A stretch of 64,000 bases of DNA. Origin: Luminiphilus sp051201685. GTDB taxonomy: Bacteria > Pseudomonadota > Gammaproteobacteria > Pseudomonadales > Halieaceae. The stretch is taken from contig NZ_CP179213.1 in assembly GCF_051201685.1 (NCBI RefSeq), positions 806,001 to 870,000 on the forward strand. The letters are read 5' to 3'. The notes under the pieces were generated by a model. That model saw nothing but the letters and a program-made list of their open reading frames with translations, searched no databases and was not told where the DNA came from. This document shows positions 37,195 to 45,612 of the stretch, piece by piece (position 1 is the stretch's first letter; the number at the start of each line of letters is the position of its first letter). The translations under genes were made by a program, and so were the position numbers.

Positions 37195-38097
37195 TTAGTC
37201 CGCGCTATAGTTAAGTTTGGTGAGTAAACGATTTACGCGGGGGGTCGTTGCCAGCTTGGCGTGGCTCTTATAACGACCGAACGACGTGGGTCTTTGAATT
37301 TTTGAGAGGAAGGGCTGCGCGCTCTGTGCCTCTACATCAAGTTTCAGAAACTTACCAAGACGAGCGAGTGAAGCTTGTGGCTCTTGAAAAAGAGTTTCGA
37401 AACGCAAAATAAGCACTCTGCTGGGTGTTTGGGCCTTAATACCCATCACGCGCTCTTGAGTGGCACACCAAAAAGCCAGCGAGTCGTCGGGTGAATCGAC
37501 GCTTATGGTTCGGTTGAGTAATTGTTTTCCCCAAACTTTAAGCTGAGTTTGATTGCGACTATGCGCCATGTCCAGGCCGTGACGGACGACGTGTATGTAT
37601 TTAAGTTGGGGCATGGCAGCCAATAGAAAAGGCAAAAATAAGTGCGTATTGGGCTCCTTCCACCCCCACAAAGAGCTTGTTGCAGTCTGTGACGAGCACA
37701 AGGCCGTCAGGCGATCCTCGAGGTTTCCAGCCTCTATCCATGAGCCTTCACTTCGTATCGCGTTCAATGTTGTGTCAAAGTCAGGCTCCATATTTGAGGT
37801 GCTTTCCCTTGCGTATAGTTGCCCCCTAGCGTTGAGATAAATCCGCAGCGCCTGCTCAAGTTGAATTTGATGGCTCTTTAGGGGCCATAAGCTCGGCCGT
37901 TTGAATAACGCGGTAAACCCCAAATCATCTAATGATTCGTTGAGGTCTGATCCCATATTAAAGCCTAAAGTCTGAAGCAGTTGGGTAACGACCCGAGTGC
38001 CACTGCCGCCAATGCCGCCAATTACTATCGGTGCCGCCTCAGAGACTATGGGGCTGTTAATGAATAAATTTCTATCAGATACACTCATGCCGTGCAT
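37195..38097 (-). CDS. Sulfotransferase-family protein
   Basis: This 300-residue protein has the 5'-PSB-like motif IGGIGGSGTRVVTQLLQ near the N terminus and the VVRHGLDMAHSRN segment with the family Arg/His positions for the 3' phosphate. It should transfer sulfate from PAPS to an unknown acceptor. It lacks a membrane segment and is probably cytoplasmic. Divergent from the AmpG-like gene. Start 38097 has GGGGT upstream; 38088 is an alternative. No PAPS-synthesis genes are present in the window. Confidence 0.75.
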   Translation of the reverse strand: MHGMSVSDRNLFINSPIVSEAAPIVIGGIGGSGTRVVTQLLQTLGFNMGSDLNESLDDLGFTALFKRPSLWPLKSHQIQLEQALRIYLNARGQLYARESTSNMEPDFDTTLNAIRSEGSWIEAGNLEDRLTALCSSQTATSSLWGWKEPNTHLFLPFLLAAMPQLKYIHVVRHGLDMAHSRNQTQLKVWGKQLLNRTISVDSPDDSLAFWCATQERVMGIKAQTPSRVLILRFETLFQEPQASLARLGKFLKLDVEAQSAQPFLSKIQRPTSFGRYKSHAKLATTPRVNRLLTKLNYSAD

Positions 38098-38150
38098 AAT
38101 ACCCCAGCGACAGATATAGATGGGGTCTACAGGCGCTTTCTTGGAAATGC

Positions 38151-39458
38151 ATGTCTACGAATAACACACCGCAACCAGCAAACAGAACTTGGGCAGCCAT
38201 CTTTAATCGGCGAATGCTGATTTGTGTGTTTACTGGATTTGCCTCAGGTATGCCTCTATACCTGTTGATTCAATTGGTTCCTGCGTGGCTTCGGGATTCT
38301 GGGGTATCGCTGGCTGAGATTGGGCTGTTTGCCCTTGTCGGATTGCCCTACACCTGGAAGTTTTTGTGGGCGCCGCTAATGGATCGCGTGAAGTTGCCGC
38401 TAGGCCTGCGTCGAGGGTGGATGCTGCTGGCTCAAGTCGCTTTGATCGTGACGATCGGTCTGTTGGGAAGTATCAACCCTCTAACTCAAACAGCTTGGGT
38501 GGCGACGCTGGCTGTCATCATTGCCGTACTCAGTGCCACTCAGGATGTGGCTATCGATGCCTATCGCCGCGAGCTTTTACCCGACGAAGAGCTGGGTTTT
38601 GGTAATTCAGTGCATGTGCAGGCGTATCGAATTTCCAGTTTGATTCCCGGTTCACTGTCTTTGATACTGGCCGATAATCTACCTTGGTCCCAAGTGTTTT
38701 GGATTACCGCGGCTTTTATGGGGGTTGGGGTGCTGCTGTCTCTGGGCGTCAGGGAACCCATTAGGGAGACACGCCCCGTGACAAATTTGCGAACGGCGGT
38801 ACTCGAACCCTTTTTAGAGTACGTTCATCGCCGAGGTTGGCAGAGCTTTGTTCTCGCCCTCGCCTTCATGGTGCTTTATAAGCTGGGCGACAATATGGCG
38901 ACGGCACTCTCAACGCCCTTTTATTTAGATTTGGGTTTTTCCAAGACCGAGATTGGTTTGGTGGCCAAAAATGCAGCACTCTGGCCTGCCATTATTGGTG
39001 GCCTCTTGGGTGGCTTGCTCATGATCCGCTTAGGCATCAACCGTGCGCTGTGGCTTTTTGGGGCTGTGCAAATGGCCAGCATTTTGGGCTACGCATGGTT
39101 GGCGAGCGTGGGACCTATACTCTGGATTCTCGCTGCGGTGATTGGGTTTGAGTATCTTGGTGTGGGACTAGGTACGGCTGCCTTCACCGCTTTTATAGCA
39201 CGAGAGTCGAGTAAGACCTTTGCGGCGACGCAATTTGCCTTGTTTACGGCTTTAGCGGCATTGCCGCGCAGCCTTGCTAATTCGACGACAGGAGTGATTG
39301 TTGAGCACATTGGCTGGGTTCCCTTCTTTTTTGTGTGTACTGGACTGGCTGTGCCCGGCATGTTGCTCTTGTTTTGGGTTGCGCCGTGGTCTCGGTCAAT
39401 CTCGGAATCGGCAACTGGCTCCTTGTCTGCCGCCAAAAATTCCGACCACAATAGTTGA
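38151..39458 (+). CDS. ampG: AmpG-like MFS permease
   Basis: This 435-residue protein has about twelve hydrophobic segments and AmpG-type motifs: FTGFASGMPLYLL, GLPYTWKFLWAPLMDR, and the SATQDVAIDAYRRELL loop. AmpG imports anhydro-muropeptides for cell-wall recycling and influences beta-lactamase induction. At 435 residues it is shorter than enterobacterial AmpG (about 490). No other recycling gene is adjacent. Confidence 0.85.
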   Translation: MSTNNTPQPANRTWAAIFNRRMLICVFTGFASGMPLYLLIQLVPAWLRDSGVSLAEIGLFALVGLPYTWKFLWAPLMDRVKLPLGLRRGWMLLAQVALIVTIGLLGSINPLTQTAWVATLAVIIAVLSATQDVAIDAYRRELLPDEELGFGNSVHVQAYRISSLIPGSLSLILADNLPWSQVFWITAAFMGVGVLLSLGVREPIRETRPVTNLRTAVLEPFLEYVHRRGWQSFVLALAFMVLYKLGDNMATALSTPFYLDLGFSKTEIGLVAKNAALWPAIIGGLLGGLLMIRLGINRALWLFGAVQMASILGYAWLASVGPILWILAAVIGFEYLGVGLGTAAFTAFIARESSKTFAATQFALFTALAALPRSLANSTTGVIVEHIGWVPFFFVCTGLAVPGMLLLFWVAPWSRSISESATGSLSAAKNSDHNS

Positions 39459-39574
39459 AAGGTGGGTGCTGAAAAGCGGGCGCTGAAGAAGCAACCTTAA
39501 AGGCGCTATTTTTTAACCATACATTTTGAAAAAGACATCTTTGTAAAGGTGTCTGCAAAAAAGAGGAACCCTTC

Positions 39575-40078
39575 ATGCGTCTGCTGCTGCTCTTCTACCC
39601 GTGGCTCGAGCTACTAAGTCTTATTCAGCTGGGTATTGAGACCCGTGCAATCGTGCCGTTGCTGTGGGTTTTGGCGATGTTTATGCTGGGTGCCGCGTTG
39701 TTAAAGCGCGTGGGTACTGCGAGTGTGCTGTGGCTGAGAGAGGCTCAGCAAAGTGGGGTGCTGCAGCAAAGCTTGTTCGTAGACGATTTATCTGTCGCCG
39801 TGGCGGCATTGCTTCTCATGATTCCCGGTCTATTGTCTGACTTCTTCGCCGTTGTCGTATTGATAGGGCCGTTGCGACGTTTGTTGGCTCGACTTTTTTT
39901 GGGCAAGGTTGTGTCTCAGGCAGACGCCTCGGGTTGGCATGCGTCGTCGATGCCCGGTGATGATTCAAAGTTTCAATCGTCTGAGATTTTAGAAGGCGAT
40001 TATCAGGATATTTCGCCAGATTCAGGGCGACACAATGTAATCGACAAGTCAGAAGATGATAGCCAACGCGATCAATGA
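39575..40078 (+). CDS. fxsA: FxsA family membrane protein
   Basis: This 167-residue protein has two to three membrane spans, including the FxsA-type LLLMIPGLLSDFFAVVVLIGPLRR segment, and a polar C-terminal tail. FxsA was linked to phage exclusion by F plasmids in E. coli; its normal role is unknown. It sits upstream of groES as in many gammaproteobacteria. RBS AGAGGAA precedes the ATG. Confidence 0.92.
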   Translation: MRLLLLFYPWLELLSLIQLGIETRAIVPLLWVLAMFMLGAALLKRVGTASVLWLREAQQSGVLQQSLFVDDLSVAVAALLLMIPGLLSDFFAVVVLIGPLRRLLARLFLGKVVSQADASGWHASSMPGDDSKFQSSEILEGDYQDISPDSGRHNVIDKSEDDSQRDQ

Positions 40079-40335
40079 AATTTGTTGCACGCAAATGCAG
40101 CGTTATTTTGGTGACAATTCAAAGGATAGGCCTTGAGTAGTTTGGGCGGGCCTTTAGCCGAGCTCGCAATCCACAACCTGATTGTTCATTGTCGCGGGCT
40201 TTAGTGGGCCGCTTTTTCCATATTTAGGTCTAAACGAGTACCTTTTATTGAAGGTGCAGGGTGGATTTTTCCTGAGAAATCGCATAAGCCATTGTTTTAG
40301 ATAAGGAAATCTGATCAACTACTACCCTCCTATTT
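40079..40335 (+). other. Intergenic region before the groESL control sites
   Basis: The 257 bp from the fxsA stop to the CIRCE operator hold no gene. Imperfect GC-rich inverted repeats around 40140-40218 end in a T run (GCGGGC...GGCCGC then TTTTT) and may be a weak fxsA terminator. A sigma-70 promoter controlled by CIRCE should lie just before or within the operator, but I cannot place it confidently. Confidence 0.4.
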
Positions 40336-40362
40336 TTAGCACTCTTTTTGCTAGAGTGCTAA
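40336..40362 (+). promoter_or_regulatory. CIRCE operator (HrcA site)
   Basis: TTAGCACTC-N9-GAGTGCTAA is a perfect match to the CIRCE consensus. HrcA binds this repeat to repress heat-shock operons. It lies about 98 bp upstream of groES and 8 nt before the sigma-32 -35 box. Confidence 0.97.
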
Positions 40363-40369
40363 AAAAGAC

Positions 40370-40397
40370 CTTGAAATCCCTTTTCTAGCCCCCACAT
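40370..40397 (+). promoter_or_regulatory. Sigma-32 (RpoH) heat-shock promoter
   Basis: CTTGAAA (40370-40376) and CCCCA-CAT (40390-40397) are spaced by 13 nt, matching the sigma-32 consensus CTTGAAA-N13-CCCCAT-T. It lies 63 bp before groES. Confidence 0.85.
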
Positions 40398-40459
40398 ATG
40401 AGACAGAGGCCCGCTGTGGGTCCTAGATAACGATATCGTCAACTTGTGGAGATCAACCC

Positions 40460-40750
40460 ATGAACATCCGTCCGTTGTATGACCGCGTGGTCATTCGTCG
40501 CAAGGAAGAAGAGGCAACCAGTGCAGGTGGCATCGTGCTACCCGGTTCTGCCCAAGAAAAGCCCAATGAAGGTGAAGTCGTCGCCGTAGGTGATGGCAAG
40601 GTGCTGGATAACGGTGAGCAACGCGCTCTGGCTGTGAAGGTCGGTGACAAGGTTGTGTTTGGTCAATATGCCGGCAGTAACAAGGTCGAGATCGACGGTG
40701 AGGAGCTAATCCTCATGGCCGAGAGCGAAATCTTCGCCGTCGTTGAATAA
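40460..40750 (+). CDS. groES: Co-chaperonin GroES
   Basis: This 96-residue protein starts MNIRPLYDRVVIRRKEEE and contains the mobile-loop region (TSAGGIVLPGSAQEKPNEG). It caps the GroEL cage. Length is normal. groEL follows after 35 bp. Confidence 0.99.
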   Translation: MNIRPLYDRVVIRRKEEEATSAGGIVLPGSAQEKPNEGEVVAVGDGKVLDNGEQRALAVKVGDKVVFGQYAGSNKVEIDGEELILMAESEIFAVVE

Positions 40751-40785
40751 ACGCTAAACACGAATTTGAGAGAAAGGAATTAGAC

Positions 40786-42429
40786 ATGGCAGGTAAAGAC
40801 GTACATTTTGGCGATTCCGCCCGCAGGCAAATGCTTGACGGTGTGAATATACTCGCCGATGCCGTAAAGGCGACTCTGGGCCCTAAGGGCCGCAACGTCA
40901 TTCTTGAGAAATCATTTGGTGCTCCCACTGTCACTAAAGACGGTGTTTCTGTGGCCAAGGAAATTGAGCTCAAGGATCGATTCGAAAACATGGGTGCTCA
41001 GATGGTGAAGGAAGTCGCTTCACAAGCGTCTGACGCAGCCGGTGACGGCACCACCACAGCTACGGTTTTGGCTCAATCTATTGTCAACGAAGGCCTCAAA
41101 GCCGTCGCTGCGGGTATGAACCCAATGGATCTGAAGCGTGGCATCGACAAAGCTGTAGCCGCTGCTGTCATAGCAGTGCAGGGCATGAGTACGCCTTGCG
41201 AAGACAACAAGGCTATCGCTCAGGTAGGCACGATCTCTGCCAACAGCGATGACTCGGTAGGCCAAATCATTGCCGAAGCCATGGAGAAAGTTGGTAAGGA
41301 AGGCGTTATTACTGTCGAGGAAGGCTCAGGCCTCGAGAACGAGCTCGACGTGGTAGAGGGCATGCAGTTCGACCGCGGTTACCTGTCTCCTTACTTCATC
41401 AACAACCAGGAAAATATGCAGGCAGAGGTCGACGACCCCTTCATCCTGTTGGTTGACAAGAAGATCTCTAACATTCGTGAATTGCTGCCCGTTCTTGAGC
41501 AGGTCGCCAAGGCTTCTAAGCCTCTGGTTATCGTTGCTGAAGACGTAGAAGGTGAAGCGCTGGCGACCCTCGTTGTGAACAACATGCGCGGTATCGTTAA
41601 AGTGGCGGCCTGTAAGGCACCAGGTTTTGGAGATCGTCGTAAAGCTATGCTGCAGGACATTGCGATCCTTACTGGCGGAACTGTTATCTCCGAGGAAGTG
41701 GGTCTCGATCTTGAGAATGCATCCCTTGAGCATCTCGGCACAGCTAAGCGCATCACGATGGACAAAGATAACTCGACAATCGTCGACGGTGCCGGTGATG
41801 GTGAAGCCATTAAAGCCCGCGTCAATGAGATTCGTGTCCAAATCGAAAACACCAGCTCAGACTACGATCGCGAGAAGCTGCAAGAGCGTGTTGCTAAGCT
41901 TGCCGGCGGCGTTGCTGTCATCAAGGTTGGTGCGGCGACTGAGATCGAAATGAAAGAGAAGAAGGCTCGTGTGGAAGATGCATTACATGCAACCCGCGCA
42001 GCCGTTGAAGAAGGCGTTGTTGCTGGCGGTGGCGTTGCTCTGGTGCGAGCTATCGGCCAGATCGAAGGCTTAACTGGAGACAACGAAGACCAAAACATCG
42101 GTATCGCAGCGGCGCTGCGGGCCATGGAAGGTCCTCTTCGTCAGATCGTTGCCAATGCCGGTGACGAAGCGTCAGTCGTTCTCGATAAGGTTCGTCAGGC
42201 TGAAGGTAATGTCGGTTACAACGCGGCTACGGGTGAATATGGCGACATGATTGCCATGGGAATCTTGGATCCCGCCAAAGTAACGCGTACAGCCCTTCAG
42301 GCGGCAGGTTCTGTTGCTGGTCTCATGATCACTACTGAAGTGATGATTGCTGACTCTCCTAAAGATGACGCTGGTGCTCCTGCTATGCCCGATATGGGCG
42401 GCATGGGCGGCATGGGCGGTATGATGTAA
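40786..42429 (+). CDS. groL: Chaperonin GroEL
   Basis: This 547-residue ATP-dependent chaperonin has the conserved GDGTTTATVLAQ nucleotide motif and ends with the GGM repeat tail (GGMGGMGGMM). Identity and length are typical. Preceded by a Shine-Dalgarno (AGAAAGGA). Ends at a strong terminator. Confidence 0.99.
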   Translation: MAGKDVHFGDSARRQMLDGVNILADAVKATLGPKGRNVILEKSFGAPTVTKDGVSVAKEIELKDRFENMGAQMVKEVASQASDAAGDGTTTATVLAQSIVNEGLKAVAAGMNPMDLKRGIDKAVAAAVIAVQGMSTPCEDNKAIAQVGTISANSDDSVGQIIAEAMEKVGKEGVITVEEGSGLENELDVVEGMQFDRGYLSPYFINNQENMQAEVDDPFILLVDKKISNIRELLPVLEQVAKASKPLVIVAEDVEGEALATLVVNNMRGIVKVAACKAPGFGDRRKAMLQDIAILTGGTVISEEVGLDLENASLEHLGTAKRITMDKDNSTIVDGAGDGEAIKARVNEIRVQIENTSSDYDREKLQERVAKLAGGVAVIKVGAATEIEMKEKKARVEDALHATRAAVEEGVVAGGGVALVRAIGQIEGLTGDNEDQNIGIAAALRAMEGPLRQIVANAGDEASVVLDKVRQAEGNVGYNAATGEYGDMIAMGILDPAKVTRTALQAAGSVAGLMITTEVMIADSPKDDAGAPAMPDMGGMGGMGGMM

Positions 42430-42448
42430 GCACCGTTTGCGGTGTAAG

Positions 42449-42474
42449 AACCCGGCTCCGGCCGGGTTTTTTTT
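42449..42474 (+). terminator. Rho-independent terminator of groESL
   Basis: CCCGGC (42451-42456) and GCCGGG (42461-42466) pair around TCCG and are followed by eight T residues; two A residues precede the stem. Confidence 0.95.
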
Positions 42475-42607
42475 GCTGTGAAGAATGACACTAGTGGTGC
42501 TTAAGGGGCATGGTTGGTGCCTGAGTAGATGCCTACACCCAGAGTGCGGAGATTTTTATCGCAGTCCAATGAGCAGTGTGGTGGCTGATGCTGGCGCTAA
42601 CATTGTT

Positions 42608-42711
42608 AACAACCCAACAACCCAACAACCCAACAACCCAACAACCCAACAACCCAACAACCCAACAACCCAACAACCCAACAACCCAACAACCCAACAA
42701 CCCAGCAACCC
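42608..42711 (+). repeat. Octanucleotide tandem repeat, unit AACAACCC
   Basis: Twelve perfect copies of AACAACCC (42608-42703) and a thirteenth with one substitution (42704-42711). All three forward frames read as circular permutations of NNPTTQQP, so ORFs through it are low-complexity. It lies 134 bp past the groESL terminator and 247 bp before the NnrU-like gene. Copy number is likely to vary by slippage. Confidence 0.97.
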
Positions 42712-42958
42712 AGTTCTTTAACAAGCTCATAAGCCAATGGCCTGAGCTTAATTGTGGGACCCCTCGACGAATTCTGCTTTTAAGGTATGACCAAAGCCAA
42801 CGCACAGATGTAGCGCTGATCATGCTCTGCTGTCGCTGTTGCAGTGAGTTGACTTTTGCTGGTCACGGCCATGATGTGAAGTGTTTGAGAATGAGGTTCC
42901 CTGTGATCCAACTTTTTAGCTATGCTGTCAGGCAAATAATAAATACAGAGATTCTCAA
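42712..42958 (+). other. Intergenic region before the NnrU-like gene
   Basis: The 247 bp after the octamer array have open frames but no codon pattern or ribosome site that supports a gene. No clear promoter or hairpin is seen. Confidence 0.4.
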
Positions 42959-43504
42959 ATGCTTCTTCTAGTCGCTGGTGTATTACTTTGGTCCGCCGCG
43001 CATTTATTGAAACGGGTTGCGCCTAATGCACGAGCTGCTATGGGTAGCGCCGGTCGAGGGATCATGAGCATTGCGATTCTCGCGTCCATGGTGCTCATGT
43101 ACCTAGGTTATTCCCACGCGGAAACGGATTTTTATTGGGGACGCAACCCGCAAAGCGTTGGCATTAACAACATCCTGATGTTACTAGCGATTTACTTGAT
43201 GGTTGCAGCAGCTACCAAGAGCTGGATTACTGGCAGCATTCGACATCCCCAGTTAACGGCTATTAAGAGCTGGTCTATCGGGCACCTTTTGGTCAATGGT
43301 GATAGCGCTTCAATGGTGCTTTTTGGAGGCTTGTTAGTGTGGGCCGTTGTCAGCGTAATTCTGATTAATAAGCAAGATGGGAAACCGGCACTGTCGGTAC
43401 AAACCTCCGCCGGTAAAGAGGTGATGACAGCACTTTCAGCGGTACTTGCTTTCGGTGGGGTCGCCTTTATCCATATTTATATGGGTTATCCGGTATTTGG
43501 ATAA
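42959..43504 (+). CDS. NnrU-like integral membrane protein
   Basis: This 181-residue protein has about five to six hydrophobic spans. It carries the family His positions in AAHLLKR, IRHPQL, SIGHLLVNGD and IHIYMGYP. NnrU proteins were first described near nitric-oxide reduction genes, but the family is broad; no denitrification gene is in the window. The start has no strong Shine-Dalgarno. It is a membrane protein of unknown substrate, possibly haem-binding given the His pairs. Confidence 0.8.
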   Translation: MLLLVAGVLLWSAAHLLKRVAPNARAAMGSAGRGIMSIAILASMVLMYLGYSHAETDFYWGRNPQSVGINNILMLLAIYLMVAAATKSWITGSIRHPQLTAIKSWSIGHLLVNGDSASMVLFGGLLVWAVVSVILINKQDGKPALSVQTSAGKEVMTALSAVLAFGGVAFIHIYMGYPVFG

Positions 43505-43676
43505 CTGTCATCTGCGCTGCCTCAGCGTTGAAGGGGCAGCAAACATGGTGAGCTTCTTTTAGCTCGCCTGCTTAACGCCTACCAACGTTTTTGGGCCTGT
43601 CTCTTTGACCCATCAGTGACACACTACATTTCTTTAGATGTTGTTATTGGCCGTAGCAACTTCACGCAGTGCCCCT

Positions 43677-43708
43677 TATAATTACCCAACTCCAAATCTC
43701 GCATTTGG
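43677..43708 (+). promoter_or_regulatory. Possible -10 box and adjacent inverted repeat
   Basis: TATAAT (43677-43682) is followed by CCAAAT-CTCGC-ATTTGG (43692-43708), which would overlap the transcription start and could be an operator or a short leader hairpin. No good -35 box is at the right distance. The gene for the urate-oxidase-N-like protein starts 43 bp further on. Confidence 0.3.
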
Positions 43709-43751
43709 TAATTTTTATCTGCCTTGAAACGAACAAACAGGAGAACAACCC

Positions 43752-44366
43752 ATGAATGAACTCCATTTCCTCGGCTACTACTTCCATGTGTTAGCCGGCA
43801 TTGTCTGGATTGGTATGTTGTATTACTTCAACTTTGTTCAGACCGAGTACTTCAAAGAGGCAGAGGCGAGTGCCAAGGCCGATGCGATGGCCAAATTGGC
43901 GCCCAGAGCGTTGTGGTGGTTTCGATGGGGCGCACTGATCACTTTTCTAACCGGTGCTTATCTGTTTCATAAGTTGGGCGCCTTTGGCGTTACCATGCCC
44001 GCGATCTGGATGGGCGCCCTGGCGGGTACACTGATGTTTTTGAATGTCTGGCTCATCATTTGGCCCAAGCAGCAAATTGTGCTGGGTATGAAGGAAGGTG
44101 ACGGACCCGCAGCAGCTGCCAAGGCTGGCCTTGCCAGCCGAACCAATACTCTGCTCTCAGGCCCGATGCTACTGGGTATGCTGGGCTCAGGTAAGCTGGC
44201 ACTAGGTGGTACCGACACAGGGCTTTATGCCGCTATGGGTTTGATTGTGCTCTTAGAGGCAAATGCTCTGTTTGGTGGACAAGGCCCCATGAAGTCGGTG
44301 GTTGGCGTTGTTCATTGTTCACTCGCCCTAGCCCTAGTGATTTTTGGCTTACTCAACTACGTATAA
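43752..44366 (+). CDS. Membrane protein of the urate oxidase N-terminal (PuuD-like) family
   Basis: This 204-residue protein has several membrane helices and the N-terminal LGYYFHVLAGIVWIGMLYYF motif with a His typical of the urate hydroxylase PuuD membrane domain. Full-length PuuD carries a C-terminal cytochrome c domain; here only the membrane part exists. No purine-catabolism gene is nearby, so urate oxidation cannot be assumed. A good Shine-Dalgarno (AGGAGAA) precedes the ATG and a terminator follows. Confidence 0.75.
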   Translation: MNELHFLGYYFHVLAGIVWIGMLYYFNFVQTEYFKEAEASAKADAMAKLAPRALWWFRWGALITFLTGAYLFHKLGAFGVTMPAIWMGALAGTLMFLNVWLIIWPKQQIVLGMKEGDGPAAAAKAGLASRTNTLLSGPMLLGMLGSGKLALGGTDTGLYAAMGLIVLLEANALFGGQGPMKSVVGVVHCSLALALVIFGLLNYV

Positions 44367-44381
44367 GCACTGTATCGCTCG

Positions 44382-44410
44382 AAAAAAGCAGCCCTTTGGG
44401 CTGCTTTTTT
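44382..44410 (+). terminator. Rho-independent terminator
   Basis: GCAGCCC (44388-44394) and GGGCTGC (44398-44404) with a TTT loop, flanked by six A and six T residues. Confidence 0.95.
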
Positions 44411-44733
44411 GTGGGTGTTACCTTTCCCTGTCGCATTAAGGCCCCTGAGGTGATGGCCAACCCTGTTTTCGATTGGTTTTATCAATCTTCAGTGGTGATC
44501 TTGGCATTAGGATAGGCTCATTGCCCATGCCTCTTGGCGGGCGGCCTTTCCAATTGGCGGCCTTGCTCCTGAAGTTCGTGCGTACTCATTTCGTTATGCT
44601 GAAGGTCCTAGGCTTAGCCGCTACCCAAAAAAATGACAGACAACGGCTGATCCCTGAAATCTCTGTGATGTTCCCGCTGAAGCCTAGGCGTTGTCGCGAT
44701 ATACTCCCTCTTTTTAAACGACAGAGTTTCAAC
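44411..44733 (+). other. Intergenic region before the coiled-coil protein
   Basis: This 323-bp stretch is open in the frame of the next gene back to 44473, but its translation has no feature of a protein start and no good ribosome site. I treat it as a leader or promoter region; no clear promoter boxes were found. Confidence 0.4.
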
Positions 44734-45531
44734 ATGGGGCGTGATGATTTGCCAGATTCAAATATTCCCTCCTTTGCAGCGTCTCGCGACGAAGGGGTAT
44801 CTAGTGCCCCTCGCGACGCTGTTCCAGGACGGAGCAATAGACCTACCGCAGCCAGCGCCGGTATGGGACTTTTAGCGCGGTTGGTGCTGACAATAGCTTT
44901 AGTCGTGGCGGCGGTTTCCTGCGCTTGGGCCTGGCAGTTGCAGCAGTTGTTGGATAAGTCTGTCTCAGATGGTGCCGTGGTGGCAGGGCGAGTGGCGGAT
45001 CTAGAAGCGCTACTGTCTGATACCGATGAGAGCGTCGAAAAGTCGGCTGCCGCATTGGGTGCGCAATTAAATGTGGTCGATAAGGAGACGCGACGGCTGG
45101 AGCAGCGGCGTCGTGAAATGGACAACAAAGTCGCAAAATTGGAAAAAGCTTCGGCGGTGATACAAACCGATGTAGGAAAGTTGCAAACGCTGGTGTCGGG
45201 ACAGGGTAAGTCGGTGGCGGCCATGAATACTGACCTGACGTCTCTCAGTGCTGACATGACAGCTCTCAAACGTGTGGCCGGAGACCTCGAGCGCTTGTCT
45301 AAAACAGCTATGGACGCTCAGGCGAATCTTGAGCGACTTGCAGACAACGTTAACAAGGCAAATCTTGATAGAGCTGCCATGAAGCAGCGCGTCACGTCTA
45401 ACGAGGAATGGATCGAGTCGATTAACGCTTTTCGGCGGCAAGTTAATGCCAGTATCAGCCGACTTGAAGATCAGCTTCGCAACAGCCAGCCAGCAATTTC
45501 AACGGGCAGTCCAATACCCGGCACCCCCTGA
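44734..45531 (+). CDS. Single-pass membrane coiled-coil protein, unknown
   Basis: About 265 residues: a polar Ser/Arg-rich cytoplasmic segment, a membrane helix at about 46-67 (LLARLVLTIALVVAAVSCAWAW), then a long coiled coil (about 68-250) with heptad-like patterning and few aromatic residues. I do not recognise a family; the shape resembles envelope-tethered coiled-coil spacers. ATG 44734 is chosen because the upstream part to 44473 looks non-coding; its Shine-Dalgarno is weak. The class I fumarase gene follows after 81 bp with a hairpin between. Confidence 0.7.
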   Translation: MGRDDLPDSNIPSFAASRDEGVSSAPRDAVPGRSNRPTAASAGMGLLARLVLTIALVVAAVSCAWAWQLQQLLDKSVSDGAVVAGRVADLEALLSDTDESVEKSAAALGAQLNVVDKETRRLEQRRREMDNKVAKLEKASAVIQTDVGKLQTLVSGQGKSVAAMNTDLTSLSADMTALKRVAGDLERLSKTAMDAQANLERLADNVNKANLDRAAMKQRVTSNEEWIESINAFRRQVNASISRLEDQLRNSQPAISTGSPIPGTP

Positions 45532-45554
45532 ATACATTTTTTTAAGGGGATTTG

Positions 45555-45578
45555 AGCCGGCCCTTTGCTAGGCCGGCT
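45555..45578 (+). other. GC-rich hairpin before the fumarase gene
   Basis: AGCCGGCC (45555-45562) and GGCCGGCT (45571-45578) form a perfect 8-bp stem with an 8-nt loop, 34 bp before the fumarase ATG. No T tract follows, so it may be a weak terminator or a leader structure. Confidence 0.45.
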
Positions 45579-45612
45579 GCCATTTATTACATCCCAAGGA
45601 GATGACCTTAAG

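Noticed and set aside
42576..42971. 131-residue ORF through the octamer array
   Set aside because: Low-complexity translation, no ribosome site, no conserved-looking domain, and it runs into the NnrU-like gene.
44473..44733. N-terminal extension of the coiled-coil protein
   Set aside because: The extension has no Shine-Dalgarno and an atypical composition; ATG 44734 gives a sensible membrane-protein start.
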